DNA of 64,000 bases from Burkholderia stabilis. Lineage in GTDB: Bacteria > Pseudomonadota > Gammaproteobacteria > Burkholderiales > Burkholderiaceae. The stretch is from assembly GCF_001742165.1 (NCBI RefSeq), contig NZ_CP016443.1, positions 620,001 to 684,000 on the forward strand. The letters are read 5' to 3'. Position 1 is the stretch's first letter, and each line of letters opens with the position of its first letter. The notes below the pieces were generated by a model, which saw nothing but the letters and a program-made list of their open reading frames with translations, had not been told where the DNA came from and ran no database searches. Shown piece after piece: positions 8,785 to 18,717 of this stretch. Both the position numbers and the translations under genes were made by a program.

Positions 8785-9336
8785 ATGGATTACGAAATCA
8801 GCGAGACAAAGAGAAAAATATTCGAGGCTTCGCGAAAAATCCTGCAAGACAAGGGCATCCTGGGATTAACCCTTGCCGAGGCGGCATCGGTCGCCGGCAT
8901 CAGTAAAGGAGGACTGCTCTATCACTTCTCGAGCAAGTCCGAGCTTCTGGCGGGGCTGCTGCACTTCGAAGCCATCACCTTCGAGCGGGCGGTCACCGAA
9001 GCCGCACAGGTCGACGGCCAGCCGGGCGCCTGGACGCGCGCGTACATCATCGCGAGCTCCGCACAGGCGCTGCAAGGGAGAAGCCTGTCGGCCGTGATCG
9101 GAAGCCTGCTTCTGGAGCCGGGCCTGCTGCCTGTCTATGCGACGCACGTGGCCCGCTGGGCGGAATTGCTGGGCCGCGACCAGTTGCCCGAGCGCACCGC
9201 CCATATCATCCGCTTTGCCGTGGAAGGTCTGTGGTTCGACGAGGTGTGCGGACTGCGTCCGCTGGACCCGGCGCAGCGCGAGGCATTCGTCGACTCGCTT
9301 CTTGCCATGACGCGCCCGCTCGCCCCGAGCCAATAG
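8785..9336 (+). CDS. TetR/AcrR family transcriptional repressor
   Basis: About 183 residues from ATG 8785 (GAAAGAG just upstream); ATG 8773 would add four residues but has no ribosome site. The N-terminal helix-turn-helix is classic: KRKIFEASRKILQDKGILGLTLAEAASVAGISKGGLLYHF, with SKSELL after it. The ligand domain is the TetR_C-type with LLxPGLLP and a tryptophan-rich end. It is divergent from the esterase-permease pair. Two matching inverted repeats lie between, one on each promoter, so it most likely represses both itself and the esterase. The inducer is probably the esterase substrate or product (inference). Confidence 0.88.
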   Translation: MDYEISETKRKIFEASRKILQDKGILGLTLAEAASVAGISKGGLLYHFSSKSELLAGLLHFEAITFERAVTEAAQVDGQPGAWTRAYIIASSAQALQGRSLSAVIGSLLLEPGLLPVYATHVARWAELLGRDQLPERTAHIIRFAVEGLWFDEVCGLRPLDPAQREAFVDSLLAMTRPLAPSQ

Positions 9337-9370
9337 GCGGGCTCCCGCGAGCGTTCTCTGGAAGGACTTT

Positions 9371-9390
9371 TGGCGCCCTCGAGGGCGCCA
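9371..9390. terminator. Perfect 20-bp palindrome after tetR-family gene
   Basis: TGGCGCCCTC joined directly to its reverse complement, 35 bp past the TetR stop. As RNA it would form an 8-bp stem with a TCGA loop followed by TTCGTT. A terminator is the simplest reading, though the T-tract is poor. The rest of 9391-9618 shows nothing I can assign. Confidence 0.5.
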
Positions 9391-9618
9391 TTCGTTGGTT
9401 TGCGATTCCACGCAACACGGAGTCCGCATGGAACGTCTCGCGACGAACCGATCTGTTGCGAATCCGGCAACGGGCGCTGGAGCCAATCCGAGAGCGCTAC
9501 ACCGATTCTGGACCGACGCTGGCCTGCGCTGACCTGCACGAAGCGTCCGGTCATTCCCGCGCGAACCACGACCCACGGAAAAATTCCCCGCCACCCGCAG
9601 CGGGGAATCCACCTCACG

Positions 9619-10020
9619 TCACAACTGCTGATTCTGTTTCGTCGCATTTTTCATGCGCATGATGCGTTGCGGCGTTCGTTCCGACATGAACCGCAACACG
9701 TCGTCGAGCCGGACATAGCCCGTCCCCGCACGATCGATGTCCGAGAAATGGTCGCTGACCAACCCCCATCCAGCCGCCTTGGCCTGTTGCTTCGACAACA
9801 GCCCGTCAGGATTGCCGCCGGTAGCGGCGGTAAAACGCTGGGCAACCTGGTTTTCCACGTCTCGCGTAACGGTGCCTTCCGATTGCTTGGGCGGTTGAAC
9901 CCAGCCCTCCGGTGGCGGCGGCGGCTTCGGCAAGTCGTCGTAGGCGAGCGCCGCGCCGATGCCTGACATCGAGATGACGGTGGCGGCCACGGTGAAACCA
10001 AAATAGGTCACGATTTTCAT
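9619..10020 (-). CDS. Exported small protein with degenerate EF-hand
   Basis: 133 residues: a Sec signal peptide (about 1-26, ending AALAYDD), a proline-rich linker (PKPPPPPEGWVQPPK, 31-45), then two EF-hand-like units. The second (96-107, DRAGTGYVRLDD) keeps loop positions 1, 5-6 and 8 but lacks the acid at position 3 and has Asp rather than Glu at 12. The first (about 66-80) is weaker. Calcium binding is therefore uncertain. It lies 13 bp downstream of the S10 carboxypeptidase gene on the same strand, so the two are probably co-transcribed, and this may be a periplasmic partner or calcium-responsive factor of the peptidase (inference). Confidence 0.75.
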   Translation of the reverse strand: MKIVTYFGFTVAATVISMSGIGAALAYDDLPKPPPPPEGWVQPPKQSEGTVTRDVENQVAQRFTAATGGNPDGLLSKQQAKAAGWGLVSDHFSDIDRAGTGYVRLDDVLRFMSERTPQRIMRMKNATKQNQQL

Positions 10021-10033
10021 AGCTGTCCTCGGC

Positions 10034-11770
10034 TTACAGTAAGGAACCGTCCGCGATACGCGCTGGCGACTTGTAATAGCTGTCGATCGTCTCCTTCAAT
10101 GGCGCGCGCGATGCCTCCGTGTTGTAGATCATGTGACCGCCTTCGAACCATTTGACTGGAATGCGATCGCTCAGGTTCACCCCCTCGAGATCCAGTTCGG
10201 TCTGGAAACCCGGCGTCGCGATATCTTCATAACCGTGAAGAATCAGCAGCTTGGCATCGGGGTTCGCGGTCAGAACGGCTTGAATGTCGGTAATGCTCTG
10301 CGGGTAATAGGATTTGCTTCCCGTCCTCTTCCATTTCCAGTTTCCGATCGTCGCGTTATTCAGTGGCTGGTAGCTCGACTGGGTCTTGTAGTTGACGAAA
10401 TCGGGGAAATACGTCTTGAGCTGGTTCAGGAATGCCACGTCGATGTAGCTGTCCGCCGCGAAGCTGTTCCCGTTCGGCACCTTCATGCGCGCATCGTAGC
10501 GCCCGAGGTTGTACCCGGGCACCAGCGCGCTTCGAAACGGCCCCGGCGTGTAGTTGAACGCACTCTTCCAGGTCGACGCGGGAATACCGGTGTAGTCGGC
10601 CATCCGGTTCAGGAGAGCCTGTCCGGCAGCGCTTGCCGCATACGCATTCCATTGGCCGTTCGGCCGGCCGTTGGTGAAATAGGTACCGTAGGTCGTCTGG
10701 AATGCAGCCCTCGCCAGCGTGCGCAACTCACCGAGATACTGTTCCTGTGTTTGCGTGCCACGCTTGACGGATTTCTTGAAGTAGTCTGCCGTCATTGCGT
10801 AGGACGGGATGTAACCCTCGCATGTCACCCGCCCGCCCATCATGTCGCAATTGGAGTTGTAGTCGACGAGCGGCGAATTGAGGATGAACCCTTCCAGCAC
10901 CCTGGCCGGCTTGCCGGACGGATCGGGCGCGTAACCGCTGGTTCCCGCCTGCTCCAGCAGATTGGCGACGATCGGTGTGCGGATGCCGCCGTAGGATTCG
11001 CCGTACAGGTACTTCGGAGAGCTCTGCCGGTTGTACTTGTTCGTATAGCTCGTGATGAAGTCGGCCACCACCTGGGCATCGTCGTCGGTTCCCCACAGGT
11101 CGCCGTTCTTGAGCGGCTCGATGGCCGTGGAGAGACCTGTCCCGGGCGGATCGACGAAAACGATGTCCGACTGGTCGAGCAGCGAAATCGCATTGTCCTC
11201 AAACGGGAAGCTATCGGGTTGCTTCGTGGGATCGGCCATGTTCGGTGCATCGGACTTGAGCCGCTTCGGGCCCCACGATCCCATGTGCAGCCAGATCGAT
11301 GCCGACCCGGGGCCGCCATTCCACAAGAACGTGACCGGGCGATTCTCCTTGGGCAGCGCGTCACGCGTGTACGCCGTATAGAAGATCGCGGCCTCGGCCT
11401 TCTTGCCTGCCGCGTTTTGTCGATACGCAACCAGGTGCCCGGCGCGCGCGACATACGGCAGCACCTTGCCGTTGATGGTGATCGTGTGCCGCTTGACCGA
11501 CGAATCCTCGTTGATCCGGGATATCGCGATCGAGCCGTTGATCGTCGTGTCGTAGGTGTTGCCGTCATTCAGCACCTTGTCGGCCGGCGCGACTCGTGCA
11601 AACACGTCCAGTTCAGACTCTTCTGCCGCCGTGACCGGTGCGGACGGCGCGCTGACCGTCGTGTTCGCCGCACTCACTGCGGCGGACGTCGGGTCGTCAC
11701 CCCCGCATGCGGCCAGCACTGCAGCCGCGAGCGCGGTGGCCACGGCCCAGATTGGAATTTTTCTCGTCAT
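10034..11770 (-). CDS. S10 family serine carboxypeptidase lipoprotein
   Basis: 578 residues. The N-terminus is a lipoprotein signal with lipobox LAAC (Cys22) followed by GGDD, then an Ala/Ser/Thr-rich tether. The S10 fold is clear: NGGPGSAS (151-158), the nucleophile motif YLYGESYGG with Ser259, LLILHGYEDIATP carrying the catalytic Asp, and GGHMIY with the catalytic His. These enzymes remove C-terminal residues from peptides, usually at acidic pH. The lipid anchor places it at the envelope. It sits 162 bp downstream of an S15 peptidase lipoprotein in the same orientation, making an envelope peptide-degradation group. Confidence 0.9.
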   Translation of the reverse strand: MTRKIPIWAVATALAAAVLAACGGDDPTSAAVSAANTTVSAPSAPVTAAEESELDVFARVAPADKVLNDGNTYDTTINGSIAISRINEDSSVKRHTITINGKVLPYVARAGHLVAYRQNAAGKKAEAAIFYTAYTRDALPKENRPVTFLWNGGPGSASIWLHMGSWGPKRLKSDAPNMADPTKQPDSFPFEDNAISLLDQSDIVFVDPPGTGLSTAIEPLKNGDLWGTDDDAQVVADFITSYTNKYNRQSSPKYLYGESYGGIRTPIVANLLEQAGTSGYAPDPSGKPARVLEGFILNSPLVDYNSNCDMMGGRVTCEGYIPSYAMTADYFKKSVKRGTQTQEQYLGELRTLARAAFQTTYGTYFTNGRPNGQWNAYAASAAGQALLNRMADYTGIPASTWKSAFNYTPGPFRSALVPGYNLGRYDARMKVPNGNSFAADSYIDVAFLNQLKTYFPDFVNYKTQSSYQPLNNATIGNWKWKRTGSKSYYPQSITDIQAVLTANPDAKLLILHGYEDIATPGFQTELDLEGVNLSDRIPVKWFEGGHMIYNTEASRAPLKETIDSYYKSPARIADGSLL

Positions 11771-11932
11771 TGATCAATCTCCTGAACAGTTAAATTCATT
11801 AGATATGCTTAGATAAACACAAGGACTTCGATCAACCCCGCAACCTTTTCGTCCCATCCCTCGTCATGCCCGACAGCGTCGGCTATCCATGCATCCAGAC
11901 GCCGACTGTCGGTTCGCGGCCTGCCCCTTCTG

Positions 11933-13900
11933 CTACTTCACCATCATGACTGCCGCTACGCGTGCCTTCGGAACAACCGGCATGGCAAGCACGGTGTGCG
12001 ACAGATCGAGCGTCACCAGTGACGTGCCCTGGTAGCCCTCGAGCTTCAACTTGACCTTGCTGCCCGGCAGCACCGTGAAATCGCGCGGCATCATCTCCAG
12101 CGAGAAATCGTAGTCCGTGTTCGGCGCGATCGTTTGTGCGACGTCCAGCCCCTTGTAGAAGCGCGGATTGGCCCATCCGTACGTCACGTCGTGTCCGTCC
12201 ACCGACAAGGTGGCCTTGATGTTGGTGACGGCGGGCGCGAACCGGCCACGCATCGCGACCCGGATCGCGCCGGCGTAGCGGGTCGCGTTCGCGAGTGATT
12301 TCGTCTCGTAGGTCACGGCCGTTGCGTTGCTCAAATCGACCGCGGCAGCCTGCGTGCCCTCCGCCGTGTTCGGCGTCAGCAATCCTCCGGTCCGTCCGTC
12401 GCCGCGCAGATAGTAGGACGTGTCGACCGTCTTCGGCCATGCATCCTCCTTGACGAACAGCTCGCCCGCCGGAATGCAGTCGCGCGGATTGTGGCCCGAA
12501 TGGCAGTGGCCGATCAGCGTGTCGCCCGTGTCATTCGGATCGGGGGGAAGCGTCGCGCCGACCGGGATGTCGCCCGCCGGCGTCTCGCGCACGTACGTCG
12601 GCTGCGTCTCGACGCCATTGTTGACGCCGAACAGATAGCGCGAATACCACATCACGATCTGCTTCTGCCATTCCTTTTGCCAGGCGGGATCGTCGTGATT
12701 TCGACTATGCAGCCAGAGCTGCACCGGCTTCTTCGCGCGATACAACGCGTCGTACAGTTGCGTCGCGTTCTTCGTCTTGACGTTGTTGTCGGCCTGCCCC
12801 TGTGCGATCAGCGTAGCGGCCTGAATCCGGTCGACCAGCGACACCGTGTTGCGCGCCTTCCAGAAATCGTTGTATGCATAGCTCGCGTTGTCGGAGGCCG
12901 TGACCGCTGCAACGCGCGCGGGCTCGCAGATCGCCGAGCGAACCGACGCCTGCTGGGATTTCATGTAGCTGCCAAGCGATACCGTGTTGTCGATATCCGC
13001 GATCACGCCGTTGTAGCGGAAATAGTCGTACCCGCTACTGATGCCCTCCACCGGCACGATCGCCTCGAGCCCCGGCACACCCGTCGCCGCGACCATCGTG
13101 GGCAGCGTGCCGCCATAGGAAATCCCCTCCATCGCGACGTGCCCGGTCGACCAGGATGCCGCAACCTGTTTGCCCTGAAGATCGAAACCCGGTGCGACAG
13201 GGTCGCCCGTCAACCAACGCACGACGCTCGCCATTGCGTCGCGTTCGGTACGGTCCATCACCGACCAGCAGCCATCCGACTGGTTGGTGCCGATCGAATC
13301 GGCGTAGACGATCGTGTAACCCATCCGCAAATACTCCGCCTCGCCAAGAAACGGTGCGCGCGCCTGCGTCGCGTAAGTCGGATCCGCGTAGTACACCGAC
13401 GGCCGCACGATGACCGGCGTCTTGAGCCCCTCCGCCACTTCGGCGGGCTGCACGATGCGCAGCGCGATCCGGTCGGGCTTGCCGTCCCCGTCAGTGTCGA
13501 ACGGTGTCTGCACCATCACGTTCAGCTTCAGCGGCGGCCGCATCGACAGCCAGGGCAAGATCATGCCGTTCTCGACCGTCGGGCCGTCGTGTCCCGGATA
13601 CAGCGTGGCCAGCTTCGGATAGGACAACCCGGTCGGCGAGCGCTCGTATTGCGTGCCGACTTCGGGCACCGGCGTGGGTGGCGTAAAGGGCGCCGGCGCG
13701 GGGGCCGTCGTCTCGGTGCCGGGCTGAGCCGATTGGCCCGGCGCGTTCCCGTCGTTCGATGCGCGCGGCGAAGCTGAATCATCCCCGCCGCATCCGGCCA
13801 GCTGGATTGCTATCGGCACGAGCAAACTCAGCAGCCGGGCGTTGCGCCTGAAAAAAGGACGATCCCCCACCCATTGTGTTTTTTTCATGTTCTCCGACAT
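11933..13900 (-). CDS. S15/X-Pro dipeptidyl-peptidase-type lipoprotein hydrolase
   Basis: 655 residues. A lipobox LAGC puts the lipidated cysteine at 37; ATG 13888 (four residues in) is an alternative start. After a low-complexity linker (40-80) comes the S15 alpha/beta-hydrolase: TPVIVRPSVYY, GYTIVYADSIGTNQSDG, and the nucleophile elbow MEGISYGG (Ser261). The C-terminal part (from ~480) is the beta-sandwich, PepX-type domain with VAMRGRFAPAVTNIKATLSVDG. The family includes X-Pro dipeptidyl-peptidases, cocaine esterase and acylases, so peptide substrate is likely but not certain. An expected neighbour pair with the S10 enzyme. Confidence 0.87.
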   Translation of the reverse strand: MSENMKKTQWVGDRPFFRRNARLLSLLVPIAIQLAGCGGDDSASPRASNDGNAPGQSAQPGTETTAPAPAPFTPPTPVPEVGTQYERSPTGLSYPKLATLYPGHDGPTVENGMILPWLSMRPPLKLNVMVQTPFDTDGDGKPDRIALRIVQPAEVAEGLKTPVIVRPSVYYADPTYATQARAPFLGEAEYLRMGYTIVYADSIGTNQSDGCWSVMDRTERDAMASVVRWLTGDPVAPGFDLQGKQVAASWSTGHVAMEGISYGGTLPTMVAATGVPGLEAIVPVEGISSGYDYFRYNGVIADIDNTVSLGSYMKSQQASVRSAICEPARVAAVTASDNASYAYNDFWKARNTVSLVDRIQAATLIAQGQADNNVKTKNATQLYDALYRAKKPVQLWLHSRNHDDPAWQKEWQKQIVMWYSRYLFGVNNGVETQPTYVRETPAGDIPVGATLPPDPNDTGDTLIGHCHSGHNPRDCIPAGELFVKEDAWPKTVDTSYYLRGDGRTGGLLTPNTAEGTQAAAVDLSNATAVTYETKSLANATRYAGAIRVAMRGRFAPAVTNIKATLSVDGHDVTYGWANPRFYKGLDVAQTIAPNTDYDFSLEMMPRDFTVLPGSKVKLKLEGYQGTSLVTLDLSHTVLAMPVVPKARVAAVMMVK

Positions 13901-14640
13901 CCTGTTTATTGAGGAACGCTAAACTAATGAGTCGAATTCTTTGTAACACTGTGAAATATTTCAGACCGTATGAAATGACATCCATATTACGAATGTCAAG
14001 GAAATTCTTAAAAGAGTGACAACTGCCACGCCGGAATGCCAACGTGCGGACGATGTCGATGGCAAACGCGTTGCATGTCGGCCCGGCCGATGATGTCGAC
14101 ATGTCGTGCACCCGCGCGGGTGAGCCATTCCGCTTTCACGAGCTGTATCCGACATGGAAAAACACGGTGACTATCGGGTCGCAGTGGAGGACCGTGTTCG
14201 ACGAGATCCGCTACAGTGGCGGGTTTCCGGAACCGGAAGAGGTGATCGTCGGCGCTTGTCGCGGAGTCCCGTGGCAACCGCGACCGATGCGTTTCGCCGC
14301 AGCAGTTGCGTTCGTCACCGCACGCAATGCGGGAGCGGCAGTTTTGCCACTTGCCGTGGTTACACTTTTATTTCTCGATTCGATTTAATCCGTCGATTCG
14401 AGATCGAATCCGAAACGCTTCGGCCGGAATTTCATAAAGTCCCGCACATGCACGAAACGCCGTGATGGCTGCATGTGATATCCCTTTTATCGTCACATCA
14501 GCCGCACCGTGGATGACGGCTGATGTCACTTTTAACGCCGGATAATCAATCTTATTGATGCAGAAGATCCGCGACTTTCTATACATCCGGAAAACATCAT
14601 CGCCGACTCATACCGGCACGCTGCGGCCAATCTCCACGCG
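13901..14640. other. Long intergenic region upstream of S15 peptidase gene
   Basis: 740 bp between two leftward genes. Bases ~13910-14020 are AT-rich and should hold the S15 peptidase promoter. Bases 14040-14390 are open in one rightward frame (114 codons) but the translation has no recognisable features and no ribosome site, so I do not call a gene. A hairpin lies at 14495-14526. Confidence 0.45.
14495..14526. repeat. Inverted repeat (10-bp arms)
   Basis: ACATCAGCCG (14495-14504) and CGGCTGATGT (14517-14526) around a 12-base centre; CACTTTTAA follows on the plus strand. It could be a weak terminator ~115 bp past the lipoprotein stop or an operator. Confidence 0.5.
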
Positions 14641-15438
14641 TCAACACGGAACGCGCCCGCCAACCCCATTGCCCATCATCGTGCACCAGCGCTGCGTCTC
14701 TACCTGCGGCGGCGGATACGGCAACCCGGTCCGCGGATTGATCGAGTCGAGCGGATTCGGCCCCGGGGGATGGTTTGCCGCGTGCATCGCGGCGTTCTCC
14801 GCCATCTGTCTCGCGGTCGCCGCACGCTGCTGCGCGAGGTCCGCCTTCTGCGCGTCGTCCACTTTCCTGGTCATGGCCACCAGCCGCGCGAACTGCGGAT
14901 CGCGGACATCCTGCAAGGGTGGAAAAGGCGGCGCGACCGGCATGAAAAGCAACGGACCGTTGTACTTCGGGACCGCCAGTTTCGACGGCTTGCCGAAATC
15001 CGCGGCCATGCTGATCTCCCACATGACGGCGTTCATTTCGAGCGCATGCTCGTAGTGTCGGTTCACGTCTGTCAGACCGAGTGGGCCGGACGGTGCAGGC
15101 AACGGTCGAAGGGATGGCGGCAGCGTTTGCCGGGCGGCCGGATAAACCGCGCGGACCCAACTGACCGCTGCGACCGAGTATTGATAAAGCATCGCGTCGT
15201 ACTTTTCCAGCACTTGCGCCCGGCTATAGCTGCCGGGATTCTCGAAAGCGGGCTTGTACGCTGCCAGGCTCTGGATGTACTGCATGTTGGCGTTCCGCTG
15301 CTCCGCGACGAACTGCTGCTCGGGATCGGCCGGAACGGATGAAGTCATCGCGGCGCAACCTGTGAGCAGACAGACGGCGAATGCGACGCCCGTCACCGTT
15401 CGTGGTGCCGACCGGATCTGACGCAAGATATTGGCCAT
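14641..15438 (-). CDS. Lipoprotein of unknown function
   Basis: 265 residues from ATG 15438. A lipoprotein signal is clear: MANILRQIRSAPRTVTGVAF then VCLLTGCAA (lipobox LTGC, Cys near 28). The body is alpha-helical and rich in Ala, Gln and Pro with no catalytic motif I recognise. A helical Ala/Gln/Lys stretch (QKADLAQQRAATARQMAE) is followed by a proline-rich tail ending WCTMMGNGVGGRVPC with two cysteines that may pair. The longer upstream extension of the frame is not signal-like and is excluded. No close functional neighbour: the iron operon upstream ends 149 bp away. Confidence 0.72.
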   Translation of the reverse strand: MANILRQIRSAPRTVTGVAFAVCLLTGCAAMTSSVPADPEQQFVAEQRNANMQYIQSLAAYKPAFENPGSYSRAQVLEKYDAMLYQYSVAAVSWVRAVYPAARQTLPPSLRPLPAPSGPLGLTDVNRHYEHALEMNAVMWEISMAADFGKPSKLAVPKYNGPLLFMPVAPPFPPLQDVRDPQFARLVAMTRKVDDAQKADLAQQRAATARQMAENAAMHAANHPPGPNPLDSINPRTGLPYPPPQVETQRWCTMMGNGVGGRVPC

Positions 15439-15586
15439 CTGGAACGCCTGGAGACGAGGTGGATTTTCATGAGCGGCACAGTGCCGACGGCTCACCCTAT
15501 TCTGCCCCGCTCCACGCCGTTCCAAGTGGATTTGCGTCTCATCCTGGTGGATTTCAATCCCGGGATTTCATCCGGCGGCACCCGGC

Positions 15587-16267
15587 TCAAACATCCGTCC
15601 ACATCCTCAACAGGTTGTGATACGCCCCGGTGAGCTGCAACAACGATTCCCCGTCGGCGTCCTGCTGCGTCAACCGCTGGATCGCGACGTCCATATCGAG
15701 TAACAAACTCCGCTGCGCATCCTCGCGCACGAGGCTCTCGACCCAGAAAAACGACGCGAGCCGCTCGCCGCGCGTCACGGCCTCGACCTTGTGCACGCTC
15801 GACCCCGGATACAGGATCATGCTGCCGGCCGCGAGCTTCGCACGGTGCTCGCCGTACGTGTCGCGCACGACGAGCTCGCCGCCGTCATAGCTCGCCGGAT
15901 CGTTCAGGAACAGCGTCGCCGACAAATCCGTGCGCACGCGCTCGCGCGACGCGCGGATCCCGCGCACGGCGTTGTCGACGTGATAACCGAACGACTCGCC
16001 GCCCGCATAACGATTGAACAGCGGCGGATAAATCCGCTTGGGCAGCGCCGCCGACATGAACACCGCGTTCTGCGCGAGGCGGCGGATGATCTCGTCGCCG
16101 ATCTCGCGCGCAAGCGGATCATCGCCGTCGAGCTGCCGGTTCTCCTTCACCCGCCGCGATTGCGCGCCGGCCGTCGCGCGGCCGTCGACCCATTGCGCGG
16201 CGCGCAGCCGCTCGACGAGCTGGGCGGCCTCGGCCGGGCTGAACACGCCCGGAATCTCGATCATCAT
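15587..16267 (-). CDS. piuC: PKHD-type Fe(II)/2-oxoglutarate hydroxylase PiuC
   Basis: 226 residues, the usual size of the PiuC/YbiX family. The iron-binding triad is visible as His96-x-Asp98 (GYHVDNA) and His159 (SSVHKVEAV), with Arg169 (RGERL) placed to bind 2-oxoglutarate. The family is regularly encoded beside TonB catecholate-siderophore receptors and is iron-regulated; its substrate is unsettled. Here it is the last gene of the leftward iron operon, 41 bp after the receptor gene. The first two codons are both ATG; the second is an equally good start. Confidence 0.9.
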   Translation of the reverse strand: MMIEIPGVFSPAEAAQLVERLRAAQWVDGRATAGAQSRRVKENRQLDGDDPLAREIGDEIIRRLAQNAVFMSAALPKRIYPPLFNRYAGGESFGYHVDNAVRGIRASRERVRTDLSATLFLNDPASYDGGELVVRDTYGEHRAKLAAGSMILYPGSSVHKVEAVTRGERLASFFWVESLVREDAQRSLLLDMDVAIQRLTQQDADGESLLQLTGAYHNLLRMWTDV

Positions 16268-16308
16268 CGTGTGTTTTCCTTCGAAATCGATGCAGGCGCG
16301 CGCATGCG

Positions 16309-18681
16309 TCAGAACCGGATGTCGGCGGTCGCCATCACCGTGCGCCCTGCTCCCGGCACGCCGTACAACTGGAAGCCGTCGAGCGACGCGCCGATCGCCG
16401 AGTAATAGGACGTGTCGAACAGGTTCTGCACGTTGAGGCCCACCGTCAGGTGCTTGTCGACCTCATAACGCGCGGCGATCGAATGCAGCCAGAACGACGG
16501 CGCCTTTTCGTTGTCCGCGACGTACACGGGATGCTTGCCGCTCGCGCCGTTCACGGTGCTGCTGTTGTTGTTCTGGCCGCCGACGTAACCGTTGTCGGTA
16601 TAGCGCCGCGTGCCGACGTACTGCGCGCCATAGCTGACCGACAGCTTCGGCGTGACGGCATACGTCGTCCACAGGTTGAACGTCGCGTTGGGCACGTTGG
16701 CCGGCCGCAACCCGGCATTCGCCCCCTTCGTGATACGCCCGCGCATCGCGGCGAATCCCGCGAACGCGGACCATCGGTCGGTCAAGTTGCCCGACACGCC
16801 GAGCTCGAGGCCGTCCACCCGGCGCGGCGGCAGCGCGCGCACGACCGTCGTCGTGCCGTCGCCGTAATCCCACGAATCGGACAGCTCGGTGCGAAACAGC
16901 GCGCCCGTCACCGATAGTCGATGATCGAACAGATCCCATTTCGAGCCGAGTTCCCACGTCTGCGCGACGGCCGCCTGCAAGTCCTGGCTCGACGTGTTGC
17001 CGTAGATCACGTTGTTGGTCGTCGCGCCCACCGCCGACGGTTGCGCGGCCCGGCTGTAGGTCGCGTAGATGCTGCCGAACGGCACTGGCTTGTACGTGAT
17101 GCCGACGCGGCCGCTCAATGCGCCGTCGTTGCTGCGGGCGACGGTGTGCGCGTTCGCCGCGCCGTTGACCTGCTTCAGCGAAAAGCGGTCGTAGCGCACC
17201 GCGCCTTCGACGAGCCACTTCGGCGTGACGGTCACGGTGTCGCGCAGATAGACGCCCGCATCGGTCAGCGATGCGTAGTCGCCCGCGCCGCCTTCGAGCG
17301 TCGGCACGCCGCCCATGCTGGTGCCGTACGCGTTCGTCAGGTTCATGACCGGATTGACCGACGGCGCGAGAATCGTGCGGGCGAGGTCGCCGTAGCGCTC
17401 GTGATACACCTCCGCGCCCGCGACGACGTCGTGATGCAGGCCGCCCGTGTCGAACGAGAGATTCAGGTTGGTTTCGTTCGCCACGATGTCGTACCGCTTC
17501 GACGTGCCGAAATTGCTGCCGCGCAGTACCGCCAGCGGCGACGCATTCGCGAGCGGTGCATAACCGCTGTACGACGCGAGCCCTGCGCCGCTCGTCACGA
17601 GCGGCCCCGTACCCGTGTAGCCGTACGACGTACCGTCGGTCGAATTGAAACGCGCGGGCGACAGCACGGTGATGCGGTCGGTCTGCTCGAAACGGGTGAG
17701 GTTGGAAATCCGCACGTTGTCGTTGAAGTCGTGCTCGACCTTGACCGTCGCGCGATCCGTCACCTCGCGATCGGTGAACAGGTTCGGGTCGCCGTACCAG
17801 CCGTTGCGCGGCACGCCGGGCATGCGTGCGCCGCCGGTGCCGCGCTCGATCGGCACGCCGGTGTCGGGCGTGTTCACGTCGTTCTGGTGCAGATAGTCGA
17901 TCGTCACGCGCGTCGGCGTGCCGAGGCCCAGCGCCAGCGAGCCGGCCACGCCCCAGCGGTCGTAGTCGGTCACCGCGCGGCCGTCGACCGCGTTGTAGTG
18001 GCGCATCAGGTTCAGCCGGAACGCCGACGTCGGCGTCAACTGCTTGTTGAGGTCGGCCGTCACGCGCCGGTAGCTCGCGGAGCCGAGTGTCGTCGACAGG
18101 TGGTACGCGTCGCCGGCGTGCGCTTCCTTGCTGACGAGGTTCACGCTGCCGCCCGGCGCGGCGACGCCGGATTCGATCGTGCCGGTGCCCTTGAACACCT
18201 CGACGCGCTCGACGTTGAACGTATCCGTGCGCCCGGCGAGGCCCGCGTCGCGAATGCCGTCGACGGTGATGCTCTGCTCGCCTGAAAAACCGCGGATCGT
18301 GAACATGTCGCCCCAGCCGAGGTTGCCCTCGCCCGACGTAAACGTGATGCCGGGCACGTTCTTCAGGATGTCCTGCAGGCTCTGCGCCTGCTGCTCGTCG
18401 AGCACCTTCTTCGGGATGACGGCGACGCTCTGAGCGACGTCCAGCAGCGGCGCAGTGAACTGGTCCGACTGCAGGAATTCCGTGCGGTACGGCGACGAAT
18501 GCGCGTGGATGTCGATCGCTGGCAGCGTGGCGCCCGGCGACGACGACGCGTCCGGCGCGGCGGCCGGCACATCCGGCTGCGCATGCGCGGCCGACAGCAT
18601 GGCCAGCCCGAGCGTGGCGCCCAACAGGTTCGACAGCAAGGCCGACGGCGATCGGCCGGCTCGTTGATGAGACGACGACAT
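16309..18681 (-). CDS. TonB-dependent siderophore receptor (PiuA/Fiu-like)
   Basis: 790 residues: Sec signal (1-35, ending SAAHAQ), an N-terminal plug domain ([55 protein letters not shown]) and a 22-strand barrel ending with VMATADIRF, with terminal Phe as expected for BAM recognition. It imports ferric siderophores using TonB energy. The plug and barrel resemble catecholate receptors of the Fiu/PiuA group, and the downstream PKHD hydroxylase supports that. It follows the ABC importer genes by 36 bp, so binding protein, permease, ATPase, receptor and PiuC form one operon under the Fur box at 21847-21865. Confidence 0.9.
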   Translation of the reverse strand: MSSSHQRAGRSPSALLSNLLGATLGLAMLSAAHAQPDVPAAAPDASSSPGATLPAIDIHAHSSPYRTEFLQSDQFTAPLLDVAQSVAVIPKKVLDEQQAQSLQDILKNVPGITFTSGEGNLGWGDMFTIRGFSGEQSITVDGIRDAGLAGRTDTFNVERVEVFKGTGTIESGVAAPGGSVNLVSKEAHAGDAYHLSTTLGSASYRRVTADLNKQLTPTSAFRLNLMRHYNAVDGRAVTDYDRWGVAGSLALGLGTPTRVTIDYLHQNDVNTPDTGVPIERGTGGARMPGVPRNGWYGDPNLFTDREVTDRATVKVEHDFNDNVRISNLTRFEQTDRITVLSPARFNSTDGTSYGYTGTGPLVTSGAGLASYSGYAPLANASPLAVLRGSNFGTSKRYDIVANETNLNLSFDTGGLHHDVVAGAEVYHERYGDLARTILAPSVNPVMNLTNAYGTSMGGVPTLEGGAGDYASLTDAGVYLRDTVTVTPKWLVEGAVRYDRFSLKQVNGAANAHTVARSNDGALSGRVGITYKPVPFGSIYATYSRAAQPSAVGATTNNVIYGNTSSQDLQAAVAQTWELGSKWDLFDHRLSVTGALFRTELSDSWDYGDGTTTVVRALPPRRVDGLELGVSGNLTDRWSAFAGFAAMRGRITKGANAGLRPANVPNATFNLWTTYAVTPKLSVSYGAQYVGTRRYTDNGYVGGQNNNSSTVNGASGKHPVYVADNEKAPSFWLHSIAARYEVDKHLTVGLNVQNLFDTSYYSAIGASLDGFQLYGVPGAGRTVMATADIRF

Positions 18682-18717
18682 GAATCCTTCCGGTGATGTG
18701 AGTAATGAAGAGGACGG

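Noticed and set aside
14044..14388. 114-codon open frame in the S15 upstream region
   Set aside because: No ribosome site, no recognisable domain, and atypical codon use; equally long frames exist on the other strand.
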